DNA of 43,984 nucleotides from an uncultured Clostridia bacterium (GCA_947649285.1 CANSRB010000008.1:1-43984); one strand, 5' to 3'; shown: positions 23,938-33,899, counted from the stretch's first letter. Translations and numbers: made by a program. The notes: a model not told the origin generated them from the sequence alone.

Positions 23938-24953
23938 CCTTCCAGTCCCTTTCCACACAGGCGGGATTTCAATGCTTCCATCGGGACATCCTCCAAGCAG
24001 GCTTTTCCCAGCTCGGCCACCGTGACGATGGTAATCTGCCCGCCATGAGTTTTCTTATCCCGGGTCATCACCTCATAAACCGCTTCCGGGTCATAAGGCA
24101 TCCGGGGATTGATCCCCAGCCCTCGAAGCACCCGCTCCGTCCGTTCCCGCAGGGCGGGGCTTTCAATCATTGGCAGCATCCCCACGGCAACCGCCTCGCC
24201 ATGATACAGGCCGGATAAACCATACACGCTCTCCACACCATGCCCAATGGTATGCCCAAAATTCAGAATTCTTCGCAGGCCGGATTCCTTCTCATCCTGT
24301 TCGACGACCGCTTTTTTGACCCGCAGGCTGCGGAGGACAATTTCATCCAGATGGGCGGCAGCGCCCCCCTGTTCAAAGAGCCCGAACAACTCCGGATCGT
24401 AAATCAACCCGGCTTTGACCGCTTCTACCAGCCCGTTCGCGTAATGCCGGGCGGGGAGTGTGGACAGCACCTCGCTGTCCACCAGTACAGCCTGGGGCTG
24501 ATAAAACGCGCCGACGCAGTTTTTCACCCCGTCCAGATTGATGGCCACCTTCCCGCCGATACTGGAATCGATCTGGGAAAGGGTGGTGGTCGGAATATTG
24601 ACAAAATCAATCCCGCGGAGATACGTCGCCGCGGCAAACCCGGCCAAGTCCCCAATCACCCCTCCGCCCAGCGCAAGGATTAAGTCCCGCCGGGTAAACC
24701 GCAGTTCCAGCAGCCGGCTGCACAGACGCTCATAAACGGGAAAGCTTTTGGCCCCCTCTCCCTGAGGAACCGTTTCCAGATGACAGTCCGGACACTGTGC
24801 CTGCACGGCCTGCACCCATTTTTCCGGAACGCCGTCGTCTGTCACCAGAAAAACTTTACGATTTAAATGGATAAAATCAGAAAGCCCAAAAAGAAGCCCT
24901 TTACCAAGAAAAACCGAATATCCTCCGCCGGCTAAATGAAGTTGAAGTTCCAT
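23934..24953 (-). CDS. aroB: 3-dehydroquinate synthase
   Basis: LALGGGVIGDLAGFAAATYLRGIDFVNIPTTTLSQIDSSIGGKVAINL; LNFGHTIGHGVE; LYHGEAVAVGM. Confidence 0.97.
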   Translation of the reverse strand: MELQLHLAGGGYSVFLGKGLLFGLSDFIHLNRKVFLVTDDGVPEKWVQAVQAQCPDCHLETVPQGEGAKSFPVYERLCSRLLELRFTRRDLILALGGGVIGDLAGFAAATYLRGIDFVNIPTTTLSQIDSSIGGKVAINLDGVKNCVGAFYQPQAVLVDSEVLSTLPARHYANGLVEAVKAGLIYDPELFGLFEQGGAAAHLDEIVLRSLRVKKAVVEQDEKESGLRRILNFGHTIGHGVESVYGLSGLYHGEAVAVGMLPMIESPALRERTERVLRGLGINPRMPYDPEAVYEVMTRDKKTHGGQITIVTVAELGKACLEDVPMEALKSRLCGKGLEG

Positions 24954-24977
24954 CTGTTCATTCCCCTTTCGATCGGT

Positions 24978-25613
24978 TTAGAATGTTTGGATATAGGAGA
25001 TCATCCGCTCCGCGATCCGCAGATACCCCTCCCTGGAGGGATGGATGCCATCCGGCAGGAATCTTGGGGCATTGTACGCATGAAAGCCGGTCAGGCGGCG
25101 CATATCCAGCACCGGGAAACAGTATTTCCCGGACAACTCCCAAATCACCCGTGCATAATCCGCCTGAGTATGCCCCGCTGCATTGGGATTTTCCCAAGCC
25201 TCCGCCCGTACAGTGCAGCCAAACGGCTCCTGAAGGCGATACATCGGCATCAGCCAGAGAAGCATTGCCTGGGGCACGCTTTCCTGAATCGTCCGGATCG
25301 CGAATTCGGCCGCTCCGGTAAAGGTGGCGAGATCCTCAGCGCCCTTTTCCCCCAGCGGAACGCCCCAATACCAATCGTTCGTTCCATGCCACAGCAGGAT
25401 CAGATCGGCATCGTGATGCCGGTTCTGCTCCTCCTGAAGGATGGATACTAAACTGTTTGGCGTCGAAGCACTCAAGCCGCTCGCCGAAACAGCGTGGTTA
25501 TAGACCTTCTCCAGCCCCAATCCCTGCCGGATCAGCTCCTGATAGCCGCCTTCACCATATTCTGTGGTTGAGATACTGTCCCCATAAATCACGGCTGTCC
25601 GAATATTACTCAT
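24978..25613 (-). CDS. SGNH/GDSL-type hydrolase
   Basis: VIYGDSIST (block I), LLWHGTNDW (block III), LPDGIHPSREGY (block V). Confidence 0.87.
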   Translation of the reverse strand: MSNIRTAVIYGDSISTTEYGEGGYQELIRQGLGLEKVYNHAVSASGLSASTPNSLVSILQEEQNRHHDADLILLWHGTNDWYWGVPLGEKGAEDLATFTGAAEFAIRTIQESVPQAMLLWLMPMYRLQEPFGCTVRAEAWENPNAAGHTQADYARVIWELSGKYCFPVLDMRRLTGFHAYNAPRFLPDGIHPSREGYLRIAERMISYIQTF

Positions 25614-26706
25614 CCTGACCCCCCCTTAAACCAGCCCGGTACGACCCCAGCAGCCGGCAGCTCGAGCAAACCTCATTCAATTCTGCCAATAATTTCCCGG
25701 CATCTGCCGAACGGCAGTCCCCCACCAGTTCCGCATAAAAATAATACTGCCAGGGAACATTCCGGATAGATTTCGAACGGATACTCTCCATATTAAAGCC
25801 ATGACGGGCAATCACCTGCATCGCCCCGGCCAGCGCCCCCGCGTCATGCCGAACCGTAAACAGGATGCTGAAACGATCCCCGGGGTCTTCTCCAAATGCA
25901 GGTTCCACCACAATAAAGCGAGTTGTATTCTCTGCGCTGGTATTGATATTTTCCGCCAGGATTTCCAACCCATACAGCTCCGCCGTTTCCCGCGAGGCGA
26001 TTGCCGCCTTGCTGCGGTCGCCCGTTTCCGCTACATACCGGGCGGCCAATGCTGTATTCGGATAAGCCATCCGTTCAAAGCCATGCTCGTCCAGATACCG
26101 GCTGCATTGGGAGAGCGCCTGCTGATGCGAATAAACCGCCCGGATCTCCTCCAGGCAGACAGCAGGGAGCGCCATGAGGTGATGGTTCACCGGCAAATCA
26201 AAAACCCGTGTGATCTTCACTTCGGATTCATACAGCAAATCCAGGACTTCCCCCACTTCCCCGGTATAGGAATTTTCAAACGGAAGCACCCCTGCGGAAA
26301 CCTCCCCGGACATCACCGCCCGAACCAGTTCGCCGAAGGTGACAAAGGACTGGGCCTCCTGCTCCGGGAAAAGCTGCTTTAAGGCCAAATAAGAAAACGC
26401 GCCTTCGGTTCCCTGATAGCCGACCCGGTTCTGATTGGCCAGCCGCCGCTGATACCGCTTGGACAGCCCCATCAGATGCACCAGGTACTCCTGATAGTAT
26501 TCCCGATAAACCGGGTTTTGAATCCGGGCCAGTCCCTGCTCCAACACCTGCTGTTCCCGTCCGGTGTCCAGAACCGGCAGGCCGTTTTCCAGCTTATAGG
26601 AAATCACTTCTTCCACTGCCTGCATCCGCTGCTCAAATAATGCGGCCATTTCCGCATCAACCCGGTTGATGGCCTCCCGTGCATGAGCCAAATCCGCCAT
26701 GGACAA
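25606..26706 (-). CDS. pheA: Bifunctional chorismate mutase/prephenate dehydratase
   Basis: N-terminal CM-like INRVDAEMAALFEQRMQAVEEVISYK; PDT: VGYQGTEGAFSYLALKQLF, NTTRFIVV; C-terminal ACT (LFTVRHDAGALAGAMQVIARHGFNMESIRSKSIRNVPWQYYFYAE). Confidence 0.96.
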   Translation of the reverse strand: MSMADLAHAREAINRVDAEMAALFEQRMQAVEEVISYKLENGLPVLDTGREQQVLEQGLARIQNPVYREYYQEYLVHLMGLSKRYQRRLANQNRVGYQGTEGAFSYLALKQLFPEQEAQSFVTFGELVRAVMSGEVSAGVLPFENSYTGEVGEVLDLLYESEVKITRVFDLPVNHHLMALPAVCLEEIRAVYSHQQALSQCSRYLDEHGFERMAYPNTALAARYVAETGDRSKAAIASRETAELYGLEILAENINTSAENTTRFIVVEPAFGEDPGDRFSILFTVRHDAGALAGAMQVIARHGFNMESIRSKSIRNVPWQYYFYAELVGDCRSADAGKLLAELNEVCSSCRLLGSYRAGLRGGQDE

Positions 26707-26732
26707 CCCCTCCTTCGCTGATAACGGGAATT

Positions 26733-26761
26733 ATTATAACACGTTAAATCGCGAAACACAA
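26733..26761 (-). promoter_or_regulatory. Putative promoter of the pheA-led aromatic operon (TTGTGT-17-TATAAT)
   Basis: Minus strand TTGTGT TTCGCGATTTAACGTGT TATAAT, extended -10 (TGT); only a short leader to the pheA ATG. Confidence 0.6.
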
Positions 26762-26858
26762 CCCTTTTTTTCGTTCGGGAGTGTCCTCCCGCGCATTTTA
26801 TAAAAGAATCAAGCCTTCAAAAGGAGCCGCCCCCCGAGCGGGTTGGACGTTCCTCCGG

Positions 26859-27026
26859 CTCTGATTTGTGGGGCTCCGCGTCCCACACCCCGCCCCATTT
26901 CTTTGGACGCCCAAAGAAATGGGGGAAAGAAATGCGCCAAGGAAGTCCCCTTGGATCCCCGTTCAGCGTAGGCGACCGGATCAGTAGAAGCTTCTGCTTC
27001 TAGAGCATCACAGAGGGCAAGTCTGG
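26859..27026 (-). repeat. Dispersed repeat copy B (168 bp), inverted relative to copy A2
   Basis: Reverse complement matches 12403-12570 along its full length with a small number of substitutions; contains the hairpin CCCCATTTCTTTGG-ACGC-CCAAAGAAATGGGG. Confidence 0.93.
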
Positions 27027-27127
27027 TATTGGACTAATTTTTTCCGGGCAGTTTTACATGAACTCCCGGACGAAAGCAGATCGCTCCTTACGATACTTAG
27101 GTCGTCTGGGGTAAAAGCGTCCGGAAG

Positions 27128-27772
27128 CTAAAAATACGCCCGTCCAAACTCCCGAAGAGCCTGTTCCCGGAGCCGATAATCCGGAAGAACCGCTTCCACC
27201 TCCTTCCAAAAGGCAGCCGAATGGTTGTGCTGGCGGATATGGCAAAGCTCATGCACCACCACATAGTCCACCAGTTCCTCTGCCGCCCAAATCAGCTTAT
27301 AACTGAAGCTCAGGCTATTTTTTCCCGAGCAGGAGCCAAAACGGGTGGAAGCCGAGGTAATCCGAAGCCCGGATGGGAGAACCCCAACCCGAGGGGCATA
27401 GCGCTCAATCCGCCCAGCCAGCTCTTTCCGGGCCAGCTCCCGGAACAGCCGGGTAAGCTGAGGTTCTATCGGCTGGTCTTTCCGCACCCGGAAGCCTTCG
27501 GCTGAAAACCCAGCTTTTTCCCCCGCTAAGATCGGATATTCCTGTCCCAAAAAAGGCAGCCTCCCGTCAATTTCATAACGCAGGACTGGCCGGGCCGCCA
27601 TCCGCTGCCTGGCCTGCTCCTGATGCTGGAGGATCCATCCTCGCCGGCTTTCCACAAAACGGTCGATCTCCCGTTGAGAAATCCGCCTCGGGGCACGTAC
27701 CTCCAGTTTCCCCTCCCTAGTCACTACCAATGCGAGGGTTTTCCTGTTGCTGCGGATCAGTTGATAGTCCAT
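27128..27772 (-). CDS. YgjP/SprT-like zinc metallopeptidase (M48-type HExxH, DUF45)
   Basis: STRFGSCSGKNSLSFSYKLIWAAEELVDYVVVHELCHIRQHNHSAAFWKEV. Confidence 0.93.
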   Translation of the reverse strand: MDYQLIRSNRKTLALVVTREGKLEVRAPRRISQREIDRFVESRRGWILQHQEQARQRMAARPVLRYEIDGRLPFLGQEYPILAGEKAGFSAEGFRVRKDQPIEPQLTRLFRELARKELAGRIERYAPRVGVLPSGLRITSASTRFGSCSGKNSLSFSYKLIWAAEELVDYVVVHELCHIRQHNHSAAFWKEVEAVLPDYRLREQALREFGRAYF

Positions 27773-27813
27773 TCTTCCTGCCTCCTGTTTTGGAAAATCT
27801 TGGCCGCCGATAT

Positions 27814-27847
27814 AAAAAGCCCCGGCAGGAAAGACTCCCGCCGGGGC
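27814..27847 (-). terminator. Terminator of the glycogen operon
   Basis: GCCCCGGC...GCCGGGGC stem followed by TTTTTAT on the minus strand. Confidence 0.85.
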
Positions 27848-27874
27848 CTGACGCTCCATTCAATCGGAACGGCC

Positions 27875-29869
27875 TTATTTGAGCTTGAAAATCCGGAACG
27901 ACCGCGCCGGGACCTTCGCTTGGAAGCTCCCTTTCCGGGCAGAGGTTTTCTCCCGGGAGATCAAATCCACCGCCTTATGGAAAGAAGCAGCCTGCCATTG
28001 ATTCCACTCGTCTGCACTCAGCCCATATTCAAAGGACAACAGCGAAAGATCAAACACCCGGTCCTCCTCACTGCGGTTCACCAGGGTCAACACCGTATTA
28101 TTCGTAGCTGATGCGCCGAAAGCATCTTTCCCATCCAGAATAAACCGCAGAATCGCCAGGCAGTCCATATCCAGTGTCAAATAGCTGGTATGCCCAGACT
28201 GAAGAGCGGGAAGCTGTTTGCGCAGACTGCCGACCATTTTGAAAAATACACAGGTATCCGGATCCCGTTTTACAAAAGGCCCCCGGTTAAAGGGGTCTTT
28301 TAAGCCGTGCAGGCCGTATTCATCCCCGTAATACAGCGAAGGAACCCCCGGGATGACATATTGCAGTATACCGGCCAGCCGCTGAAGGACAGCCCCTTCA
28401 TGATCCTGCTTTTCTGTGATCCGAAGCTTCGCCTGCTCCTCGCGGGACATCCCGTCCCCGGTTTTCCCGGTCGCCAGCACCGTCCGCAAACGCGGCTCAT
28501 CATGGGAAGAAACCAGGTTCATTAGCGCATAGTGCATCGGCCGCGGGTAGTTCAGCTGCTGGGAAGTCAGGAAATTTACCAGCTCATACGCATTTTTCTC
28601 CCCCTGCAGAAAACCGGTCACTGCCGCCTTAAACGGATAATTCATCACGGAATCCAGCCCTTTTCCAAGCGCATACCGGCGGTTGGCGCCATAGCTCCGC
28701 TTGGTGGTCGCATCTTCCCAGACCTCTCCCAGCAAGACGTTTTCCTTGTCGTGCCGTTTCAAATGCAGGCGCATCAACTCAATCACTTCATCCGGCAGCT
28801 CGTCAGCTACATCCAGCCGGAAGCCCTTCGCCCCTAAATGCAGCCAGTTCCGGAACACGCTGTGTTTGCCCGTAATCACATACCGCTGCCAGCTCTCGTC
28901 CATTTCATTGACTTCGGGCAGGGTGTCGAACCCCCACCAGCTGCGGTAGTTATATTTTGTCCCGTAAAAGGTATACCACTTATAAAACGGGGATTTCGAC
29001 CCCTGGAAAGCCCCCAGGCCGTCATAATTCCCCAGCCGGTTGAAATAACGGCTGTCCGACCCGGTATGGGAATAGACCCCGTCCAGCATGACGCGGATCC
29101 CGTGCTTCGCCGCTTTTTTGCAAAGCTCAGCAAAATCGGCATTGCTGCCCAGGATCGGGTCCACCCGCATATAATCCGCCGTATCATACCGATGATTGGA
29201 CGCGGCTTCAACAATCGGGTTCAGGTAGAGCACATCCACCCCCAAAGACTTGAAATAGTCCAGGGATTGGATAATCCCCCGCAGATCCCCGCCGAAAAAA
29301 TCGCAGGGCGCGTAATACTGCTCGCCGGGAAGCGGCTCATAAAGCGGCTGCTCCCCCCATTTTTCATGGACCACCACCTTGCGGCCCATCTTTTCATGCC
29401 GGGCTTTCCCCTCTTCCAGATTGCGGATATCCCCCCGCTTAAACCGGTCGGGGAAGATTTGATACATCGTGCTTTTCTGGAACCAGGCCGGGACCTGGAA
29501 GGAGGCGTCGTAGACCGTCAGCTGGAAGCTGTTGCAGGGATTGTCATAAACCATACAGTCCCCTTGCGTAATCCCCCAGGCCGGCCCGCCGTACCACAGC
29601 CGTCCTCCAGCCTCCACCTGGAACCGGTACCAGGCCACAGTGGCTTCGGGATAAGAAAACCGGTATTCCCACCAGCCGTCTTCTGCTTGGGACATCGCAT
29701 AAACCGTGCTGGCATCCTGGATGAAAAACTCAATCCGTACCGACTGAAGGTTTTCCGCTTCGACCCGTACCCGCAGCAGGACGCTTTCCCCGGTTTTCAG
29801 AGCGCCCTGTGGATTGCGGTAAGGGAAAAGAGCGGAATTATGCGAAATAATCATATCCGGTCCTTTCAT
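27875..29869 (-). CDS. Glycoside hydrolase family 13 protein (neopullulanase/cyclomaltodextrinase-like)
   Basis: YQIFPDRFKRGD, GVDVLYLNPIVEAASNHRYDTADYMRVDPILG, VMLDGVYSHTG, GFRLDVADELPDEV, LLGEVWEDA, LVSSHDEPR. Confidence 0.94.
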   Translation of the reverse strand: MKGPDMIISHNSALFPYRNPQGALKTGESVLLRVRVEAENLQSVRIEFFIQDASTVYAMSQAEDGWWEYRFSYPEATVAWYRFQVEAGGRLWYGGPAWGITQGDCMVYDNPCNSFQLTVYDASFQVPAWFQKSTMYQIFPDRFKRGDIRNLEEGKARHEKMGRKVVVHEKWGEQPLYEPLPGEQYYAPCDFFGGDLRGIIQSLDYFKSLGVDVLYLNPIVEAASNHRYDTADYMRVDPILGSNADFAELCKKAAKHGIRVMLDGVYSHTGSDSRYFNRLGNYDGLGAFQGSKSPFYKWYTFYGTKYNYRSWWGFDTLPEVNEMDESWQRYVITGKHSVFRNWLHLGAKGFRLDVADELPDEVIELMRLHLKRHDKENVLLGEVWEDATTKRSYGANRRYALGKGLDSVMNYPFKAAVTGFLQGEKNAYELVNFLTSQQLNYPRPMHYALMNLVSSHDEPRLRTVLATGKTGDGMSREEQAKLRITEKQDHEGAVLQRLAGILQYVIPGVPSLYYGDEYGLHGLKDPFNRGPFVKRDPDTCVFFKMVGSLRKQLPALQSGHTSYLTLDMDCLAILRFILDGKDAFGASATNNTVLTLVNRSEEDRVFDLSLLSFEYGLSADEWNQWQAASFHKAVDLISREKTSARKGSFQAKVPARSFRIFKLK

Positions 29870-32367
29870 TCTGCGAAATGGTGTAAATGCCAGATCCGCT
29901 CATTATATTCCCGGATAGTCCGGTCCGAACTGAAGAAGCCGGATTTCGCCGTATTGACCACCGCCATCTTCATCCAGCCCATCGGGTTGCGCTGATATTT
30001 ATGCCGCGCACGGTCGAAGGTGTGGATATACGCCGCAAAATCATGCAGGACAAAATACGGGTCGGCTGAATTATTGTAGTCCCCAAAGAGGAGGGACTGA
30101 TACAAATCGGAGAACTGGTGTACCGAAACTCCGGGCAGGGAGCCGTCGATCAGGCGGGTCAGCGCATTGCGGACATCGATATTCTTTTCATAAATCTCAC
30201 CGGGACGATAGTTCGAATAACGCTTCATCGCGAAGATTTCTTCCTCTCTCGCACCAAAGATAAAGATATTATCCGGGCCAACCTGCTCATAAATCTCCAC
30301 GTTTGCGCCGTCCATGGTCCCCATCGTCAGCGCGCCGTTCATCATCAGCTTCATATTCCCGGTTCCGGACGCTTCCATCCCGGCGGTAGAGATCTGCTCG
30401 CTGATATCCGCCGCCGGAATCAGCAGCTGTGCGGAAGAAACCCCATAGTTCTCGATAAAGACCACCTGAAGCAGGTCGCGGGTAACCGGGTCATTATTCA
30501 CCAGTTCGCCAATTGCATTGATGAGCCGGATGATATTCTTTGCCCGTGCATAACCCGGCGCTGCTTTCGCCGCAAACAAAAAGACAATCGGCTGGGTAAT
30601 AAAATTCGGGTTTTCCTGCAATTTATTGTAAAGGTAGAGGATGTGCAGGCATTTCAGCAGCTGGCGCTTATACTCGTGCAGCCGCTTGCACTGGACGTCG
30701 AACAGGGCGTCGGTATGCAGCTGAATCCCCTGTTTTTTCTCCAGGTAGGCAGCCAGGCGTTTTTTATTTTCCTGTTTTACCGCGGCATATTTTTTCAGGA
30801 AGGTTTCGTCCTCCGCAAAGGGCAGCAGCTTCTCGAACTCACGGTAATCCCCAATAAAACGGTTCCCGATGTACTCCGTCATCAGCTGGGTTAAACCAGG
30901 ATTCGCGACAGCCAGCCAGCGGCGATGAGTGATCCCGTTGGTGATCGCCATAAATTTCCCGGGATTGACGCGGTATTCATCCACAAATAATTCTTTCTTG
31001 AGGATATCGCCATGCAGCTGGGAAACTCCGTTGACATGGCCGACTACGGCCAAGCAGAGATTTGCCATCCGGATCTGGCCATACGCGACGATCGCCATCC
31101 GGCTGATCCGGTCCATGTCGTTTTTATAAAATTTATTGAGCCAGCGGCAGTATTTCTCATTCATGGCCTGGACAATGCTGTAAATCCGGGGAAGCAGCAG
31201 CTTGAACATCTGCTCGTCCCACCGTTCCAGCGCCTCCGACAGGATGGTATGGTTGGTATAATTGAACAGGCTTTGTACCAGGGCAAACGCGTCGTCCCAG
31301 TTAAACCCTTCTTCATCCAGCAGAATCCGCATCAGCTCCGGAATGGCCAGCGTGGGATGGGTATCGTTGATCTGAATGGTCACATAGTTGGGCAGTGTGC
31401 GAAGATTGCCATGCAGGCGCTTGTGTTTCCGCACAATGCTCTGGATGGTTGCCGAGGTGAGAAAATAAAACTGGCGCAGACGCAGCAATTTCCCTTGCTC
31501 GTGATTATCATTGGGGTAAAGCACCTTCGAAATAGCTTCTGCCATTTCCCGCTCCTGAATAGCCTGGAAATATTTCCCCTGGTCGAAGTCTTTGATGTCA
31601 AACCGTTTTTTCGCCTTCGCACTCCACAGCCGGAGGGTGGCCGGGCATTTGCTCTGATAACCAGTAATCGGCACATCGTAAGGAACCGCCAGGACCGTGG
31701 TGTAGTTCTTATGCACCGGCACCATCTTATCCTCCATCCAGACTTCCTCAATCTCGCCGTCGAAATGGACTTCGATTTCTTCATCCGGGCGTTCAATCTC
31801 CCAAACGAAGCCGTCTTCAATCCAGTTATCCTCCATTTCAACCTGCTCGCCGTCTACAATCCGCTGGCGGAACAAGCCGTATTCATACCGGATTCCGCAG
31901 CCTATTGCCGGAAGCTCCAGCGTAGCCAGCGAATCCAGGAAACAGGCCGCCAGCCGTCCCAAGCCGCCGTTCCCTAAGCCGGCGTCTTTTTCCTGGTCTG
32001 CCACCTCATTGAGATCCAGCCCCAGGAACTCAAAGGTTTTGCGGTACTTTTCCAGGATCCCCATATTGATCATGTTGTTGGTATAAGCACGGCCCATCAA
32101 AAATTCAGCCGAAAGGTAATAGACCTGTTTTTTCCCTTCTTTTTCAACCCTGCTGTTGGCATTCATCCAAAGATCCAGGATCTCGTCCCGGATGCAGAGC
32201 GCACTGGCTTTATACAGCTCCTCCATCGACGCGGTTTCCAGGGTTTTTCCGAAATGACGCTTTAGCTTGCCAAGGATTTCTTTAACTTCATTCGGCAGCT
32301 TACCAGCTGGTTTTTCGGCGAGCGCAGCCCGGTTGGGTTTCTTTGCGTTGTTCATTTCCTTCTCCAT
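29866..32367 (-). CDS. glgP: Glycogen/starch/alpha-glucan phosphorylase
   Basis: YYLSAEFLMGRAYTNNMINMGI, GLGNGGLGRLAACFLDSLA, IQINDTHPTLAIPELMRIL, EASGTGNMKLMMNGALTMGTMDGANVEI. Confidence 0.97.
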   Translation of the reverse strand: MEKEMNNAKKPNRAALAEKPAGKLPNEVKEILGKLKRHFGKTLETASMEELYKASALCIRDEILDLWMNANSRVEKEGKKQVYYLSAEFLMGRAYTNNMINMGILEKYRKTFEFLGLDLNEVADQEKDAGLGNGGLGRLAACFLDSLATLELPAIGCGIRYEYGLFRQRIVDGEQVEMEDNWIEDGFVWEIERPDEEIEVHFDGEIEEVWMEDKMVPVHKNYTTVLAVPYDVPITGYQSKCPATLRLWSAKAKKRFDIKDFDQGKYFQAIQEREMAEAISKVLYPNDNHEQGKLLRLRQFYFLTSATIQSIVRKHKRLHGNLRTLPNYVTIQINDTHPTLAIPELMRILLDEEGFNWDDAFALVQSLFNYTNHTILSEALERWDEQMFKLLLPRIYSIVQAMNEKYCRWLNKFYKNDMDRISRMAIVAYGQIRMANLCLAVVGHVNGVSQLHGDILKKELFVDEYRVNPGKFMAITNGITHRRWLAVANPGLTQLMTEYIGNRFIGDYREFEKLLPFAEDETFLKKYAAVKQENKKRLAAYLEKKQGIQLHTDALFDVQCKRLHEYKRQLLKCLHILYLYNKLQENPNFITQPIVFLFAAKAAPGYARAKNIIRLINAIGELVNNDPVTRDLLQVVFIENYGVSSAQLLIPAADISEQISTAGMEASGTGNMKLMMNGALTMGTMDGANVEIYEQVGPDNIFIFGAREEEIFAMKRYSNYRPGEIYEKNIDVRNALTRLIDGSLPGVSVHQFSDLYQSLLFGDYNNSADPYFVLHDFAAYIHTFDRARHKYQRNPMGWMKMAVVNTAKSGFFSSDRTIREYNERIWHLHHFAE

Positions 32368-32403
32368 AAAAGTCCTCCTATTCTGGCGAGGTAAAAACAG
32401 AAA

Positions 32404-32436
32404 GCAAAGCTGGGGATGAAAAAACCCCAGCTTTGC
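32404..32436. repeat. 12-bp perfect stem hairpin between glgA and glgP
   Basis: GCAAAGCTGGGG-ATGAAAAAA-CCCCAGCTTTGC; possible weak terminator/attenuator. Confidence 0.8.
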
Positions 32437-32453
32437 CGGCATTATTCCGAAAT

Positions 32454-33899
32454 TTACAGTAAACTACAGTACAGGTCGTAGTATTTTTTCGCGGAAAGCG
32501 TGAAGCTGTTGTCTTCCTTCATCGCCCGAGGCAGCAAAATGCTCCGAGCCTCTTCATCCTGAATCGTATTCAGCGCGAACCGTACTACTTCCAACATATC
32601 ATGTGCGTTATAGTTGGTAAACGTAAACCCGTTGCCCTCGCCGGTAAAACGATTATAGGGATGTACCGTATCTTTCAAGCCGCCTGTTTCGCGAACGATC
32701 GGCAATGTGCCGTAACGCAGGGAAATCATTTGGGAAATCCCGCAGGGTTCAAACTTCGACGGCATTAAGAACAGGTCGGACGCTGCATAAATTTGATGCG
32801 CCAGCGCGTTGTCGTATCCAATATAGGAACAGACCCAGCCTTTATAGGCTTGTTCCATTCCCCGGAAGAAACTCTCGTAGGAAGGATCGCCCGAACCCAA
32901 CAGGACAATCGCTACATTTTCCGCCATGATTTCATTAAACACACGCATAATCAGGTCGAACCCTTTCTGCGAGGTCAGGCGGGAAACCATCCCGATCACG
33001 GGTGTTGTTTCCGGGTCGAATTTCAGATCCATCTGCTCCGCCAGCGCCCGTTTATTTTCCAGCTTGCCGGAAAGATCCGCCGCGCTGAAGTGATGCTTGA
33101 TCAGCGGGTCTGTTTCCGGATTAAATTCTTCCGTATCAATCCCGTTGACAATGCCAACCAAATCCTTGCTGCGGGAATTGAGAATGCCCTCCATACCATA
33201 CGCATAGTAGGCCAGCTTGATTTCCTCCGCATAGCTCGGGCTGACGGTATTGATCTTGTCCGAAAATACCAGCGCCGCTTTCATGAAGTTAGCGCAGCCA
33301 TAGGCCTCCAGATAAGCGGAATTGTTATACTGTGAATCCACATTGAGCAGATCCCGCACAAAACCAAACGAGAATTTCCCCTGATACATCATATTGTGGA
33401 TGGTGAAAACCGTCTTGGCATTCTGCAGCTTGGTATGCTGGTACTGCGTTTTCAGCAGGAACGGCAGCATACCGGTCTGCCAGTCGTTGCAATGGATGAT
33501 ATCCGGGCAGAAATCCACCTTGAGGATCGCTTCCATCACGGCACGGGTAAAGAACGCGTACTGTTCGCCTTCGGCTTCCCCGCCTTTATAAATTGGGCCG
33601 CCGAAATAGTACTCATTGTCTATCAGGTAATAGGTAATGTCATTATAAACCAGTTTTTCCATGCCCACATACTGCGAGCGCCAGCCAAGCTGTACTGTAA
33701 AATCGGTTAAATGTTCGACTAAATCGCCATATTTTTCCTTAATGATTCTATGATAAGGGAGAATGACCCTGGTGTCAAGTCCCAAAGCGATTAAATGTTT
33801 CGGCAAAGTACCGATTACATCCGCTAAACCGCCGGTTTTGGCAAACGGCGCACATTCCGACCCGACGATCAAGACCTTTTTTTGTGCATTTTTGGCCAT
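32454..33899 (-). CDS. glgA: Glycogen synthase
   Basis: KVLIVGSECAPFAKTGGLADVIGTLPKHL, PDIIHCNDWQTGMLPFLLKT, PVIGMVSRLTSQKGFDLI, PSKFEPCGISQMISLRYGTLPIVRETGGLKDTV. Confidence 0.97.
   Translation of the reverse strand: MAKNAQKKVLIVGSECAPFAKTGGLADVIGTLPKHLIALGLDTRVILPYHRIIKEKYGDLVEHLTDFTVQLGWRSQYVGMEKLVYNDITYYLIDNEYYFGGPIYKGGEAEGEQYAFFTRAVMEAILKVDFCPDIIHCNDWQTGMLPFLLKTQYQHTKLQNAKTVFTIHNMMYQGKFSFGFVRDLLNVDSQYNNSAYLEAYGCANFMKAALVFSDKINTVSPSYAEEIKLAYYAYGMEGILNSRSKDLVGIVNGIDTEEFNPETDPLIKHHFSAADLSGKLENKRALAEQMDLKFDPETTPVIGMVSRLTSQKGFDLIMRVFNEIMAENVAIVLLGSGDPSYESFFRGMEQAYKGWVCSYIGYDNALAHQIYAASDLFLMPSKFEPCGISQMISLRYGTLPIVRETGGLKDTVHPYNRFTGEGNGFTFTNYNAHDMLEVVRFALNTIQDEEARSILLPRAMKEDNSFTLSAKKYYDLYCSLL

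Noticed and set aside
25021-25080. Possible T-box or tryptophan/tyrosine attenuator for the aromatic operon
   Set aside because: The putative promoter at 26733-26761 leaves only a ~20-nt leader before pheA; no T-box sequence or leader peptide was seen.
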